In this document: positions 1 to 10,932 of the stretch, in pieces
Layout: every line of letters starts with the position of its first letter
Numbering within the stretch: the first letter of the stretch is position 1
Origin: Alviniconcha marisindica
Taxonomy: Eukaryota; Mollusca; Gastropoda; Provannidae
Direction: 5' to 3'
Length of the DNA stretch: 64,000 nt
Assembly: GCA_018857735.1 (NCBI GenBank)
Contig: JABMCL010003850.1
Location: 450,001-514,000, forward strand
Translations under genes and position numbers: made by a program
The notes under the pieces: model-generated
What the model was told of the DNA's origin: nothing
Seen by the model: the letters and a program-made list of their open reading frames with translations, nothing else
The model's database searches: none

Positions 1-165
1 GAAAATACTGTCAAACAGTTATCTTCGCCTGTTATTTCCGGAAATCGTCTGTTGTTTCTGTCTGCTCTGTGGCCTGTTGTAGTCGGGCGGCAAGCATCCA
101 GGTGACAATCTTGATTGGCTGCCGTATCTAAAACAGAACGAGGCCCAGAGCGCTCGTGTAAGATC

Positions 166-369
166 AACACACAAGGGAGTTAATTAGCGCTCCGACGAAA
201 GACGTCACTGACACAAACACAAGGTACATCGGCCTCTGGTGGAGTTTATGCACCTTGTATTTACACGCATGCCAGCCATTGCCAGGTGAGAGTTACCGTA
301 GACGACTCAGGACTTTGTTGTTGTGTTTGTGTGACGTCTTTCGAGCGCTAATTAACTCCCTTGTGTGTT
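166..369. repeat. Palindromic MITE-like element
   Basis: The arms at 166-218 and 325-369 are inverted copies of each other (AACACACAAGGGAGTTAATT ... AATTAACTCCCTTGTGTGTT) around about 106 bp. The left arm differs mainly by two extra 4-bp strings, near 193 and 208. This is the form of a non-autonomous DNA transposon with long inverted ends. No transposase or target duplication was identified. Confidence 0.6.
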
Positions 370-596
370 TATTCAGTGGCTGCAGGTTCCTGGTGTGGCC
401 GTCAGTTTAGTCGCTCACTCACAGCGTGACAACGATACAGATTGTTATTACAATACACATATTACGTGGCTATACATGTAGCAGTGCATACACTGAATAG
501 ATATAAATGTAATACACTAAAAGCCACATATTTGACAATGACATGAAGTAACAGAAAATTGTCAAACTACAAGCATACCCACTGCACTGACACGCA

Positions 597-776
<180 letters not shown>

Positions 777-961
777 ATCAGAGACGGACGGAGGGGGTCG
801 GGAAGGGGGAGGGGGGGGGGGGTGCGTGACAACTGTTGGTTCAATAGCGCGCTGTGCAAGCTGGACAGGCAAGGTTATACCCGTGCCTCCAACTTGTATA
901 GCAGCTAGTCCTCGTGTAAATTAGTCAGCGTAGGTTTACGATATTAGTTGTTGTTGAAGTG

Positions 962-1050
962 TTGCTTTACGTCCACAGAAACCGTAGGCTTATTAGGGAC
1001 GGGAGCCCAGGACGTCCACCTCGACTTTCACACAGCTCCTGAGCTCTGAG
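962..1050. repeat. SINE-tail fragment (TTTACGTCCACAGAAACC type)
   Basis: The sequence TTTACGTCCACAGAAACC, a GGCTTATTAGGGACGGG block and a GGACGTCCACCTCGACT block are shared with the short SINE copies at 9256-9424 and 12696-12876. A (GTT)n stretch precedes it. It is a diverged third copy without a clear target duplication. Confidence 0.55.
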
Positions 1051-1124
1051 AGTATTAGTCCTGTAAGTGCATGACTTGTGTAGAAGGTTCCTTGGGTGTA
1101 TGTGGGTGTGGATGTGTGTGGTGG

Positions 1125-1130
<6 letters not shown>

Positions 1131-1197
<67 letters not shown>
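1131..1197. repeat. (TA)n microsatellite
   Basis: Nearly pure TA dinucleotide for about 65 bp. Confidence 0.95.
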
Positions 1198-1199
<2 letters not shown>

Positions 1200-1394
1200 A
1201 ACGGTTATTGTTTGCGAGGTGATAATGTTTATGGTCGAATTCTATACTTAAGGTTCTGTTTCTTGAAATGTATGCAAGTGTTGTTGTTGTTGTTTTTTTG
1301 TTTTTTTTTGTTTTGTCAAGTTGTTTGTGCAGCACAGTAAGTTTAATTCGTGTTAGAGAATGGCGCTTTATAAAAATTATGTTATTATTTTAGC

Positions 1395-1625
1395 TTTCCC
1401 CGTGGAAGGTCAGTGTACAATTCAGTCATGTATGTAGTGTAGTATATAACCTGTGTAGCAGTCCCGTGGAAGGTCAGTGTACCATTCAGTCATGGATGTA
1501 GTATATAACCTGTGTAGCAGTCCCATGGAAGGTCAGTGTACGATTGAGTCATGTATGTAGTATATAACCTGTGTAGAAGTCTCGTGGAAAGTCTGTATAC
1601 GATTCAGCCATGTAGTATAATATAG
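1395..1625. repeat. Tandem repeat, about 55-65 bp x 4
   Basis: Four decaying copies of a unit carrying CGTGGAAGGTCAGTGTAC, then ATTCAGTCATG and TAGTATATAACCTGTGTAG. No gene is visible from 1630 to 2200, only AT- and T-rich DNA. Confidence 0.75.
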
Positions 1626-2227
1626 CCTAGCTGTGTAGGTGGAAGAAACCATGGACCTTTTCAACAACAACAAAATTTTAAACCATGGACCTTTTTCAAA
1701 ACATATTTTGTCCAAGAACTGTACCGATCCACCTTTCTCCAACAGGCAGGCGAGATCAAAATAAAAATGTGACACGAGTTGAGGGTCGTTTTTTTCCCCT
1801 CGTTCTTCTTAAAATGCCCCCGTTCATTTTACAGTATTTTTTAGTTTCAAATAACCAGTCGAAGATTGTGCTTTAAAAAGTGCTGTTGATTTTAATATTT
1901 TCTTTCTTTCTTTTTTGTTTTGTTGTTGTTGTTTTTTTTTTGTTTAGTTTTTGTTTGTTTGCTTTTTAGTTAAAAAATCCAAATTGTCAGTCACTGAGCA
2001 ACGATCAGCCGGACTAACTGCAGACGGATAAAACCTGCCAAGCGTGACAGTGTCACTGGCCGAATGACTAACCACGGCCTTCGCCAGGCTAGTTCCTCTC
2101 AGGCCACGTGAACATGCAGCTTTCACCCGGACCCGCTGTGTAACGAGGGCTGAGACAGAGCGTGCATCACAGTCTAGTCTAGTCGGGCTGACAATCCGAG
2201 CATCGCTTTCCGGCACCTTCCTCCAAA

Positions 2228-2622
2228 GGATGTCGTAAACCAGTGCTTGGAGTTCGAGTCGGGTTGGCTCCGAAGGATGTCGTAAATCAGTGCTTGGAGT
2301 TCGAGTCGGGTTGGCTCCGAAGGATGTCGTAAACCAGTGCTTGGAGTTCGAGTCGGGTTGGCTCCGAAGGATGTCGTAAATCAGTGCTTGGAGTTCGAGT
2401 CAGGTTGGCTCCGAAGGATGTCGTAAATCAGTGCTTGGAGTTCGAGTCGGGTTGGCTCCGAAGGATGTCGTAAATCAGTGCTTGGAGTTCGAGTCGGGTT
2501 GGCTCCGAAGGATGTCGTAAACCAGTGCTTGGAGTTCGAGTGGGGTTGGCTCCGAAGGATGTCGTAAACCAGTGCTTGGAGTTCGAGTTAGGCTGGCTCC
2601 AAAGCCGGATGTCGTAAACCAG
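2228..2622. repeat. 47-bp minisatellite made from a MITE TIR
   Basis: Eight full units start at 2228, 2275, 2322, 2369, 2416, 2463, 2510 and 2557, plus a partial unit. The first 27 bp of each (GGATGTCGTAAACCAGTGCT, then TGGAGTT) is the terminal sequence of the MITE found whole at 6452-6902. The remaining 20 bp (CGAGTCGGGTTGGCTCCGAA) is not part of that TIR. Just upstream, 2198-2227 is the opposite MITE end, so the array probably grew from a micro-MITE. Confidence 0.9.
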
Positions 2623-2636
2623 TGCTGGGACGCTGC

Positions 2637-2707
2637 CACACTCCGAGCATCGCTTTCCGGCACCTTCCTCCAAAGGAAGAATGTCGTAAACCAGTGCTTG
2701 GAGTTTG
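2637..2707. mobile_element. 71-bp micro-MITE (two fused TIRs) with 9-bp TSD
   Basis: The element begins CACACTCCGAGCATCGCTTT and ends CCAGTGCTTGGAGTTTG, the two ends of the 400-450 bp MITE family, with only a few bases between them. It is bounded by identical 9-bp copies of GGACGCTGC at 2628-2636 and 2708-2716. A 9-bp duplication with long TIRs is typical of the Mutator (MULE) superfamily, so this looks like a real transposed unit. Confidence 0.85.
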
Positions 2708-3205
2708 GGACGCTGCTTGTCAGTCGGTGTTGTATGCATCCACACGGCCGCTTGCCATGTTACCAACAGAACCCAGTTCAGACATTTCAAATCTGAAATC
2801 AAATCTACGGAGCATTTTAAAACACTGAAAATCCTTGATTTTGACTCGTTGTTTCCATCTTTTCCACCTGCTGGGCAAAACAAGTTTTCAGAAAGAGGGG
2901 CGAGTCGACCGCCTTCACTGACTGACCGTGAAAGTCCATGAGTGAAACCATGACGCTTCATGAGATTGTCCTGGGGTGACCTTGGCTGTTCGCGGTTGAC
3001 AGGACCCGGCGTTAAAATACAGTTACTATTGGAATTGTGCCAGTTTGTCCTGAGATGTATAATGACCCTGTGTGGTCAGTGATATGACATTAAAGTCCAA
3101 AGTAATACCACTAAGTTAGATTGTCCTGAGGTGACCCCGGATGTCCGGTTGACAGGACGTTAAAGTCCAACTATTGACTGAGTCAGCTGTCAGCTACTAT
3201 TCCTT

Positions 3206-3215
3206 CACACACACG

Positions 3216-3278
<63 letters not shown>

Positions 3279-3305
3279 ACTGACACTGCACACACACTAA
3301 CACTG

Positions 3306-3360
<55 letters not shown>
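3206..3360. repeat. (CA)n microsatellite, interrupted
   Basis: Two long CA tracts are separated by a short TGACACTGCACACACTAACACTGC-like spacer; the open frames here are repeat artefacts. From 3361 to 4320 I see no gene. That stretch is CpG-rich with a 20-base G run near 3901-3919 and scattered CCG/CTGA strings. Confidence 0.95.
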
Positions 3361-3363
<3 letters not shown>

Positions 3364-4331
3364 TTGCATATAAATACACACACAATGCCGCCTCGCTGTC
3401 AGTCGTTCTCATTACGAACTGATAACACGACCAAGGCCGCGGCGGCATAGCGGCAAAACGAGTTTCAGTTTCTTACTGAAGCACTGAAATGCCGGCCGCA
3501 ACAGTCCCGAAAGCCGCGCCAGTCCGGTGAAGGTTGCTGCAAGAATGTAAAGCAGTTGATCCTGCTGCTAACCTTGTAGATCCAACACGCAGTCAACAGT
3601 GACAGCGTAAGTGCATGTATAATTTACTCCCGGCCGCAAAACCTCCGCAGCGAAGAACAGTCCGCGCATAATGCTTGTGTAGCATAGCCATTCTGCCGCA
3701 CTTCTAAAGCCGTGCACGATTGATCAAGTCAGCAGTCCCCCCAATCCGGACCGGCTAGATCCGCGCATACACACACACACCGCACATACTTGTGTTTCAC
3801 CAACGAGCCAGCCCGCAACTAGAGGAAAGTGAAAAGGTTGTCCCATAGCCAATGCCGGCTCGCTAGAAGAAGAGGGAGAGGGGGGAAGGGGAGGGGCGTA
3901 GGGGGGGGGGGGGGGGGGGAAGGGACGGCGGGGATTCGGCAATTGACGTCACAGGTGCAAGGCCTTCACCCCTCGGTCTAAGATGACTAAGCTGTGACGT
4001 AGGAACGCATAGTTGCATATCCAGTTTCGCATGCCAACGTGAGGGGTACAGCGCTGTTGGCGCGCGGCCAAGGCTCTCTCAGTCAGTCCTATAGCGAGAG
4101 CGAGACTACCGACCGAAGTGCATGTCCTCGTTCACTCCCGCGCGTTACTACTGTAATATGACTGCTGCTGAGGGACGCCTAGCCTACATGGCCGACCGAA
4201 GTGAACGCAAACAAAACAAAACAGAAACAGTCGCGTAACTTTTGTGGAATGTTTCTCGCCGCTGCGGTGGCGCAGTGGGACGGACGGCGAGAACCGAAAG
4301 CGGAGCAGTGCAGTAACTTACTGAGCGCATG

Positions 4332-4731
4332 CAAACTCCAAGCACCGGTTTACGACATCCTTCCTTCAACCACTGCCGTATTTAGTTACGCCGTAGGGTA
4401 AGTTTGTTACAAACAACTCAAATAAAACAAGGTGTGTATAGCCGCCGACAAAGTTTACTGACACCAGCACAAATAAAACCACAATCGTTTGAATCGAGAC
4501 GGCCGGAACTCTTCTTTTTTTTCTTTCTTTTTTTACCCGGGTCAGTGGATGCGTCTCATGTTTACGTGCGTGCTTTGGCACTAGATTGCTCATACACTGA
4601 GTCAGGACCCGAACCTTTCGGAGGGCGCTGACTGCGTCGCTGGACAGCTGCGCGGAGAGTGCCCCTTCAGTGGCGTAACTAAATCTGGCAGAGTTTGGAG
4701 GAAGGTGCCGGAAAGCGATGCTCGGAGTGTG
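4332..4731 (+). mobile_element. MULE-type MITE, 400 bp, with 9-bp TSD
   Basis: The left end is CAAACTCCAAGCACCGGTTT and the right end is GATGCTCGGAGTGTG. The imperfect TIR is about 60 bp and on each side finishes in ATTTAGTTACGCC or its complement. The flanks carry GAGCGCATG (4323-4331) and GAGCGCATC (4732-4740), a 9-bp target duplication with one mismatch. It is non-coding and internally T-rich. Confidence 0.85.
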
Positions 4732-4749
4732 GAGCGCATCAGTGTAGAC

Positions 4750-6380
4750 GGGGCCAGTAAGGTTAGTTCGTTAGCACAGCCCGTCTACTTACTTCTCGGA
4801 GTTGCCGAACGTCCCGTTACTGAACCGCTCCAGCAGACTGGGCATGTTGAGCCAGAACGGTTAGTTAGTTCCTGGAGTTAAACGCCCCGTTAGTTCAGTA
4901 TTGGATTGAGTTAAACGACCAGTCAACCGCTCAACTGAGCAGACTCCAGCTGGTAGCGCCTGTAGAGCCAGTACGGTTAGTTAGTTCTTGGAGTTTAACG
5001 TTCAGTCGGCAACCCGGCTGAGTCAAGCAGACACCACTGACTGAACTAGTAGCGAATGTAGAGCGGGCCAGTACGGTTAGTTAAGTCTTGGAGTTGAACG
5101 TCCAGTCAACCGCTCCGGCAAGCAGACTCCACTGAACTAGTAGCGGCGAATGGAGAGACCTGAGTACGGTTAGTTAAGTCTTGGAGTTGTCGTCCGGACA
5201 ATCAACCGCTCAATGAGCAGACTCAGTCCCGGCACCAGTCACTGAGAAGCCGCCGCATGCATGTTAGAGCTAGTACGATTAGTTAGTTCTTGGACTGAGT
5301 TAAACGGCGTCCCGGCACTGAGTCAACCCGCTCAAGCGGATTCCAACTACTAGTCACTGAGTAGCGCATGTAGAGCCAATACGGTTAGTTAGTTCTTGGA
5401 GTTTAACGTCCAGTCAGCCGCCGCGGCTCAAGCAGACTCCACTGAACTACTTAGTAGCGAATGTAGAGCTAGTCAGTACGGTTATTTAATTCTTGGAGTT
5501 ACTAAAACACTAGAGTCCAGTCCGGCAACCGCTCAATGAGCAGACTCCAACTAGTAGCGGCACATGTAGAGCCAGTACGGTTAGTTAGTTCTTGGTCTGA
5601 GTTTAAACGTCCACTGAGTCAACCCGCTCAAGTAGACTCCAACTAGTCAATAGCGCATGTAGAACCAGTACGGTTAGTTAGTTCTTGGTCTGAGTTTAAA
5701 CGTCCACTGAGTCAACCCGCTCAAGTAGACTCCAACTAGTCAATAGCGCATGTAGAGCCAGTACGGTTAGTTAGTAGTTCTTGGACTGAATTTAAACGTC
5801 CACTGAGTCAACCCGCTCAAGTAGACTCCAACTAGTCAATAGCCGCGCATGTAGAACCAGTACGGTTAGTTAGTAGTTCTTGTACTGAGTTAAACATCCA
5901 CTGAGTCAACCCGCTCAAGTAGACTCCAACTAGTCAATAGCCGCGCATGTAGAACCAGTACGGTTAGTTAGTAGTTCTTGGACTGAGTTAAACGTCCACT
6001 GAGTCAACCCGCTCAAGTAGACTCCAACTAGTCAATAGCGCATGTAGAACCAGTACGGTTAGTTAGTAGTTCTTGGACTGAGTTAAACGTCCACTGAGTC
6101 AACCGCTCAAGCAAATGTGTCCAACTAGTCAGCAGCGCATGTAGAACCAGTACGGTGAGTTAGTTCTTGCAGTTTAACGTCCAGTCAACCGCTCAAGCAG
6201 ACTCCAACTAGTAGCGCATGTAGAGCCAGTACGGTGAGTTAGTTCTTGGAGTTTAACGTCCAGTCAACCGCCGCTCAAGCAGACTCCAACTAGTAGCGCA
6301 TGTAGAGCCAGTACGGTTAGTTAGTTCTTGGAGTTTAACGTCCAGTCAACCGCTCAAGCAGACTCCAGCTAGCGTATGGA
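4750..6380. repeat. Satellite-like tandem array, 75-115 bp units x ~17
   Basis: Units carry GTAGAGCCAGTACGGTTAGT, TTCTTGGAGTTTAACGTCCA, GTCAACCGCTCAAG and ACTCCAACTAGTAGCGCATG. Recurrences of ACGGTTAGTTAGT are mostly 75-115 bp apart. Units differ by short inserts such as ACTG, TCTG, CAAT and CCG. The TTTAACGTCCAGTCAACC core resembles the module of the dispersed AAGTAAGTAACCTGG repeats at 43-51 kb. Confidence 0.9.
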
Positions 6381-6451
6381 GAGATCACGGTTAATTCGGC
6401 TTGGCCGGGTGACGTCCCGACCGTCAAACGCCGCCCAAGCATACCCCAAGC

Positions 6452-6902
6452 CACACTCCGCGTACCGCTTTCGGCACCTTCCTCCAAACTCTGCCAGATT
6501 TAGTTACGCCACTGAAGGGGTACTCTTTATCTCCGCGCAGCTGTCTAACGACGCGGTCAGCGCCCTCCGAAAGGTTCGGGTACTAATATGACTGTAGAAG
6601 CAACCTACCGCCAAAGCACGCACGTAAACATGAGACGCATTCACCCCTGGTAAAAAAAAAAAAAAAAGAGTTCCGTGTCGATTCAAACGATTGTGGTTTT
6701 ATTTGTGCTGGTGTAAATTTTGTTGGCGGCTATAAATGACACGCCTTGTTTTATTTCAGTTGTTTGTAACAAACTTACTACTGTTTGAGCACCAACAAAA
6801 AAAACTGCTCGTTAGCTGACAGTTTTCTGGACCCTATGGCGTAACTAAATACGGCCGTGGTTAAAATGAGGAAGGATGTCGTAAACCAGTGCTTGGAGTT
6901 TG
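6452..6902 (-). mobile_element. MULE-type MITE, 451 bp, with perfect 9-bp TSD
   Basis: Complete copy from CACACTCC (left) to CTTGGAGTTTG (right). It is flanked by ACCCCAAGC at 6443-6451 and 6903-6911. The right duplication continues into sequence matching a micro-MITE (6903-6985), so this copy appears to have inserted into an older micro-copy of its own family. The interior carries a 15-base A run and no ORF. Confidence 0.88.
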
Positions 6903-6985
6903 ACCCCAAGCCTCGCTTTCCGGCACCTTCCTCCAAACCGGTCAGATGAAGGATGTCGTAAACCAGTGCTTAGACAGAGTTTAAC
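6903..6985. mobile_element. Micro-MITE remnant used as target by the adjoining MITE
   Basis: CCTCGCTTTCCGGCACCTTC is joined within about 20 bp to AAGGATGTCGTAAACCAGTG, the two TIRs of the family with almost nothing between. The left end is interrupted by the 6452-6902 insertion. Confidence 0.7.
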
Positions 6986-7390
6986 TGCCGCAACGGCAGC
7001 GTCACCTCAGGACTCGAGCACACCGTCATTCGAAATTCTTTTACACCAGTTTAGGACACAAGTCACTAAATCACAAAGCCGTCAGATGTGTCAAATTCAA
7101 CTGATTGTTACTGACACAACGTTAAAAAACCAAAACTGACATCCACTCCATCCACCATGTGTCAATGCCGCCGCAATAAGGTATGTTTTGGTTCTTATAT
7201 TTTATGTACAGGTCTTACGCCGTACGTTGAAACACCATGTCATTACTTTTACTTATCTGTTTACCTTACACGATGCATCTGTAGTATGTTTCAAATCAAA
7301 ATTTTAATCCCAATACCCGACAAGGAAGTGTTATCTTATTTCGTAGGCACTCACCACGAGAACCTAAATCACCACCCGCTGTGACTATAA

Positions 7391-7722
7391 GTAAGTAAAC
7401 ATGGTGCTTAACGTCCACAGAAACCACAAGGCTTATTAGGGACGGGGAGAAGGGGGGGGGGGGGGGGGGGAGGGGGTATGGAGGGGGGGGGGGGGGGAGG
7501 GATTATATACATATCGCTACACTGTCACCATCAGAATAACCTGCATTAAGATGGGCAGCGATGAGAGCCATTTTCATGTTTCAGTAGGAAGTGATGGACA
7601 AAGTCACAAGACAGTGTCCACAAACCACAACCTTTTTGAAGAAAAAGGAGAGCCGAAGCGGTATCGAACCGAGGTCCTTCCGCTTACCAGCCTAACGCCT
7701 TACCGCTAGGCCAATGAGCTAG
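7391..7722 (-). mobile_element. tRNA-headed SINE (family A), copy 1
   Basis: Read on the minus strand, a tRNA-like head carries an A box (GGCCTAGCGGTAAGGCG) and a B box (GGTTCGATACC). Then come a unique body (AAAAAGGTTGTGGTTTGTGG, TGTCCATCACTTCC), a C-rich stretch and the tail GTCCCTAATAAGCC ... GTGGACGTTAAGCACCATG. G runs at 7451-7496 are the complement of its C tract. It is a retroposed element, not a functional tRNA gene. Confidence 0.85.
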
Positions 7723-8279
7723 GCCAATGACCAATGTGACTATGAGCAAAGTGACCTTTTTTATTCTCTGTCGGCGGGCCCATACACCGGGAAGCTGCCT
7801 TATCTAAAACTAATGTAGCTGACGTAGAGAGCACCTCAGTGGAAAATAAAACAAAACAAAACAAAAAACGAAGGTGAATGGATCGGGAAGTGACTGAGGC
7901 GGAAATTAAGAAAGAAATTCCTGCCCGCAGTGGGAGAAGCATGCGTGGCTATATTTTGACCAGATTCCAATTTTTTAAAGCCGGGAGAGCATTCGTCAGC
8001 CTCTCGGGTTCTAATTTCTACCGCACCACCGCCGCGGGTTAGAGGCAGTGCGGAAAACCATAACCGAGTACAACAGTTTTTCTCAACAATACGGGAAGCC
8101 CCACAGCAGAACAGGCGACTGACTCACACAGGTGATGACGACACGACAAGAGATCTCCAAAACCGCACGTACATCATAGACACGTCATAGTCGGTGACTG
8201 AGTCACAACTGATGCAGAGCCGGAGAGACAACCTGTTTAGTATATTATTAGGACTTTCCGGCCGGGCGTCGACTGAATG
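7723..8279. other. Intergenic, no gene seen
   Basis: At 7900-8030 there is an AGAAATTCCTGCCCGCAGTG ... GAAGCATGCGTGGCTATATT stretch that resembles the SINE-B body found at 47.0-47.9 kb. Nothing else was recognised. Confidence 0.5.
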
Positions 8280-8608
8280 AGCCGGTTTGGCCTAGCGGTA
8301 AGGCGTTAGGCTGGTAAGCGGAAGGTCCTCGGTTCGATACCGCTTCGGCTCTCCTTTCTCTTCAAAAAGGTTGTGGTTCGTGGACACTGTCTTGTGACTT
8401 TGTCCATCACTTCCCGTACTGAAACGTTAAAATGGCTCTCATCGCTGCCCATCTTAATGCAGGAATTATTCTGGTGGTGAGAGTGTAGCGATATGTATAT
8501 AATCTCCCTCTCCCCCCATCTCCATACACCCCCCCCCCCAACCTCCCGGCCCCGTCCCTAATAAGCCTTATGGTTTCTGTGGACGTTAAGCACCATGTTT
8601 GCTTACTT
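8280..8608 (+). mobile_element. tRNA-headed SINE (family A), copy 2
   Basis: Plus-strand copy beginning AGCCGGTTTGGCCTAGCGGT, with B box GGTTCGATACCGC. It ends in GGACGTTAAGCACCATGTTT followed by GCTTAC. Same layout as the copies at 7391, 11449 and 13036. Confidence 0.88.
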
Positions 8609-8754
8609 CCGGGCGTCGCTGTGGTGAAACTCAGTTGGCTGAGTCATTGAAACCGCCCAGTGACTCACTGTCCCGCCGGCACGACCCAATCGAGTCAGTG
8701 CAGAACTGATTCGAAAGCGACTGACCTTTCTGTATCCTGGGTTAACCCAGTATC

Positions 8755-9510
8755 AAATAAATCAAATCAAATATATCTTTATTATTCATCAATATATAAA
8801 GCATAAAAATGCAAATTTTCCTTTGACACATGGGCTCAAGGAGATCCATTTAAAATAGCAATAAATATAAAATAAATACGTAAAAAATCTAGTGCGGTTT
8901 CCTGGTCTTCTCTGAACCTGGCCACACTGAGTAGATCAGCGACTTCATAAAATGTATGGCTTCGCTTAACAATAGTATCATTTCTGCCTTTCCGGCTCCC
9001 ACGACTTAGCCTGACTTTGATTTTCTCCGACCCTCTTCCACTTCCAGCCCGGCGGCAAACATGACAGTGATGTAACTGACCGACGCGGCCTGTCATTCGC
9101 CGGCGAGCCCGCAGAGTAGTCAGGAACTGATGAAAAGTTTTACTTGTGGTTTGATCACTGATCGGAATTACTACTTCGCGGACTTGACTTAGCTGTGACA
9201 GTTGCAGCGGGTCAGGCTGACTCAGTCGACTCATTGAGTTTGTGTATACGATCGTTGATGAAGTGATGCTTTATGTCCTCAGATGTCAGTTGACATATTA
9301 GGGACAAGTTGTGACCAATGCCGAAGCACGGTTCAATAATTCTTTACGTCCACGGAAACCAGAAGGCTCGTTAGGACGGACAGTCCAGGACGTCCACCTC
9401 GACTCTCACACAGCTCCTGAACTATGTATACGATCGTAACGGGCTTAGTGAGCTTAACTGAAAAACTAACCCCGCCGCTAAGACTCACTAAACTCGATAA
9501 ACAAAGGGAA
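8755..9510. repeat. Segmental duplication, copy 1 (older LINE-like 3' end)
   Basis: From 8930 to about 9501 this matches 10541-10932 nearly base for base, apart from a 169-bp insertion at 9256-9424. A 132-residue minus-strand frame (8836-9234) lies here, and its N-terminal 110 or so residues recur in copy 2. I do not recognise it. The AT-rich 8755-8880 stretch resembles the 3' tail of a LINE. Duplication certain; coding status doubtful. Confidence 0.75.
9256..9424 (-). mobile_element. Short SINE (family C) with 13-bp TSD and an empty-site paralogue
   Basis: Flanked by TGTATACGATCGT at 9243-9255 and 9425-9437. The duplicated locus at 10853-10865 has one copy of that 13-mer and no insert, which proves insertion after the duplication. 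The element contains two diverged repeats of a TTTAYGTCC...RGGAC module. The same element lies at 12696-12876, where a (CAT)n tail marks its 3' end. Confidence 0.92.
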
Positions 9511-10414
9511 AGAGTAAGTAACTTGGTGTTTTAGGCCCAGTCAACCATTAAGGAAGGGAAAGGGAATGGTGGCGGCCTACTAGGGTCAAAAGCGGCACAT
9601 CAGTCGGTAGTAATGCAGAATTACTGACAACGCATGCGCGAAGACTGAGCCAATCAACGCGACGGTCTGTTTCAGTTTCTCTCAGTGAGTCGGTGTTTCC
9701 AGTTCGGGCATCAGTCCTGTCTGTGACCGAGGACTAGATGAATGGACTACTGATGAGTGACTGACAGAGAACCCGTTACATGATTTCAGTCAACATAATT
9801 AATGACAAAATTACGTGGACATAATTACAATTATGTGCGCTTCAGTGTAGGCCGTTTCCGAATGGAGCCTCGAAAGACATAGGCGGGTACAACTTGAATT
9901 ATGTGGTGACCTTCACTCTTTTTTCTTTGTGCTTTTTAAAATTTTAGTTTTTAATTCACTATAACGAGCATAGCACAGTTATAGAATATATGTCAGTACT
10001 ATTCAGTACACCTGTTCCCACTGTGAATAACAGACATGATATACATGTACGACCGCGAAGTATGACGCTGTACATAATATACAAAAAGGGATGGACATAG
10101 GCTATAAACAGCCACACAGACATATAGTCGGACACAGTAGGCTACTTCATAGATATAATGTTATATCTGCTTTGTATCATGCGCATTGAGTGATTGATTG
10201 GCGACTGACCTTCACTAATCATGTTGAGATAATCAGTCCTCATTTTGTTGAGACAATTACAATGATGTGCTTTTGACGCAAGTATGCAAATATATATATA
10301 TGTGAGACTGAAAAGGACAAACAGTTTACTATTATGTGGTGTGCTTTTAGTGACGCTACTGGACGACCCACCGACTGGCACCGTCGTGCCACTGAGTAAA
10401 AAGGGCCATGTAGC
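9511..10414. other. Intergenic, no gene seen
   Basis: One fragment of the AAGTAAGTAACTTGGTGTTT repeat lies near 9512-9560. The rest is AT-rich without recognisable coding or repeat structure. Confidence 0.5.
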
Positions 10415-10544
10415 CTACACACTCCGGTAAGACTTGACTTAGAAAAACCTGAACCGCCTGTGCGATCATTATCAGTACTTGCCGCATGATAATGATCGCA
10501 CAGGCAGTTCAGGTTTTTCTAAGTCAAGTTACCGGAGTGTGTAG
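10415..10544. repeat. 130-bp near-perfect palindrome
   Basis: Arms of about 58 bp (CTACACACTCCGGTAA ... CGATCATTATCA and its complement) enclose a loop of about 12 bp (GTACTTGCCGCA). The few differences between arms include an extra GA in the left arm. The right arm abuts the start of segmental-duplication copy 2 at 10541, suggesting a role in creating that junction. Confidence 0.92.
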
Positions 10545-10932
10545 ATCAGCGACTTCATAAAATGTATGGCTTCGCTTAACAATAGTATCATTTCTGCCTT
10601 TCCGGCTCCCACGACTTAGCCTAACTTTGATTTTCTCCGACCCTCTTCCACTTCCAGCCCGGCGGCAAACATGACAGTGATGTAACTGACCGACGCGGCC
10701 TGTCATTCGCCGGCGAGCCCGCAGAGTAGTCAGGAACTGATGAAAAGTTTTACTTGTGGTTTGATCACTGATCGGAATTACTACTTCGCGGACTTGACTT
10801 AGCTGTGACAGTTGCAGCGGGTCAGGCTGACTCAGTCGACTCATTGAGTTTGTGTATACGATCGTAACGGGCTTAGTGAGCTTAACTGAAAAACTAACCC
10901 CGCCGCTAAGACTCACTAAACTCGATAAACAG
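10541..10932. repeat. Segmental duplication, copy 2
   Basis: Near-identical to 8930-9501 without the 169-bp SINE. One difference seen is G versus A in the CCT(G/A)ACTTTG stretch. It carries the same unrecognised minus-strand frame. Confidence 0.85.

Noticed and set aside
8280..8352. tRNA gene
   Set aside because: A and B boxes are present, but the same head occurs four times attached to an identical body and tail; it is a SINE head and the cloverleaf is not preserved convincingly.
8836..9234. 132-residue minus-strand ORF as a host gene
   Set aside because: Present in both copies of a segmental duplication next to an AT-rich LINE-like tail, with no splice support or recognised domain; kept only as part of the repeat.
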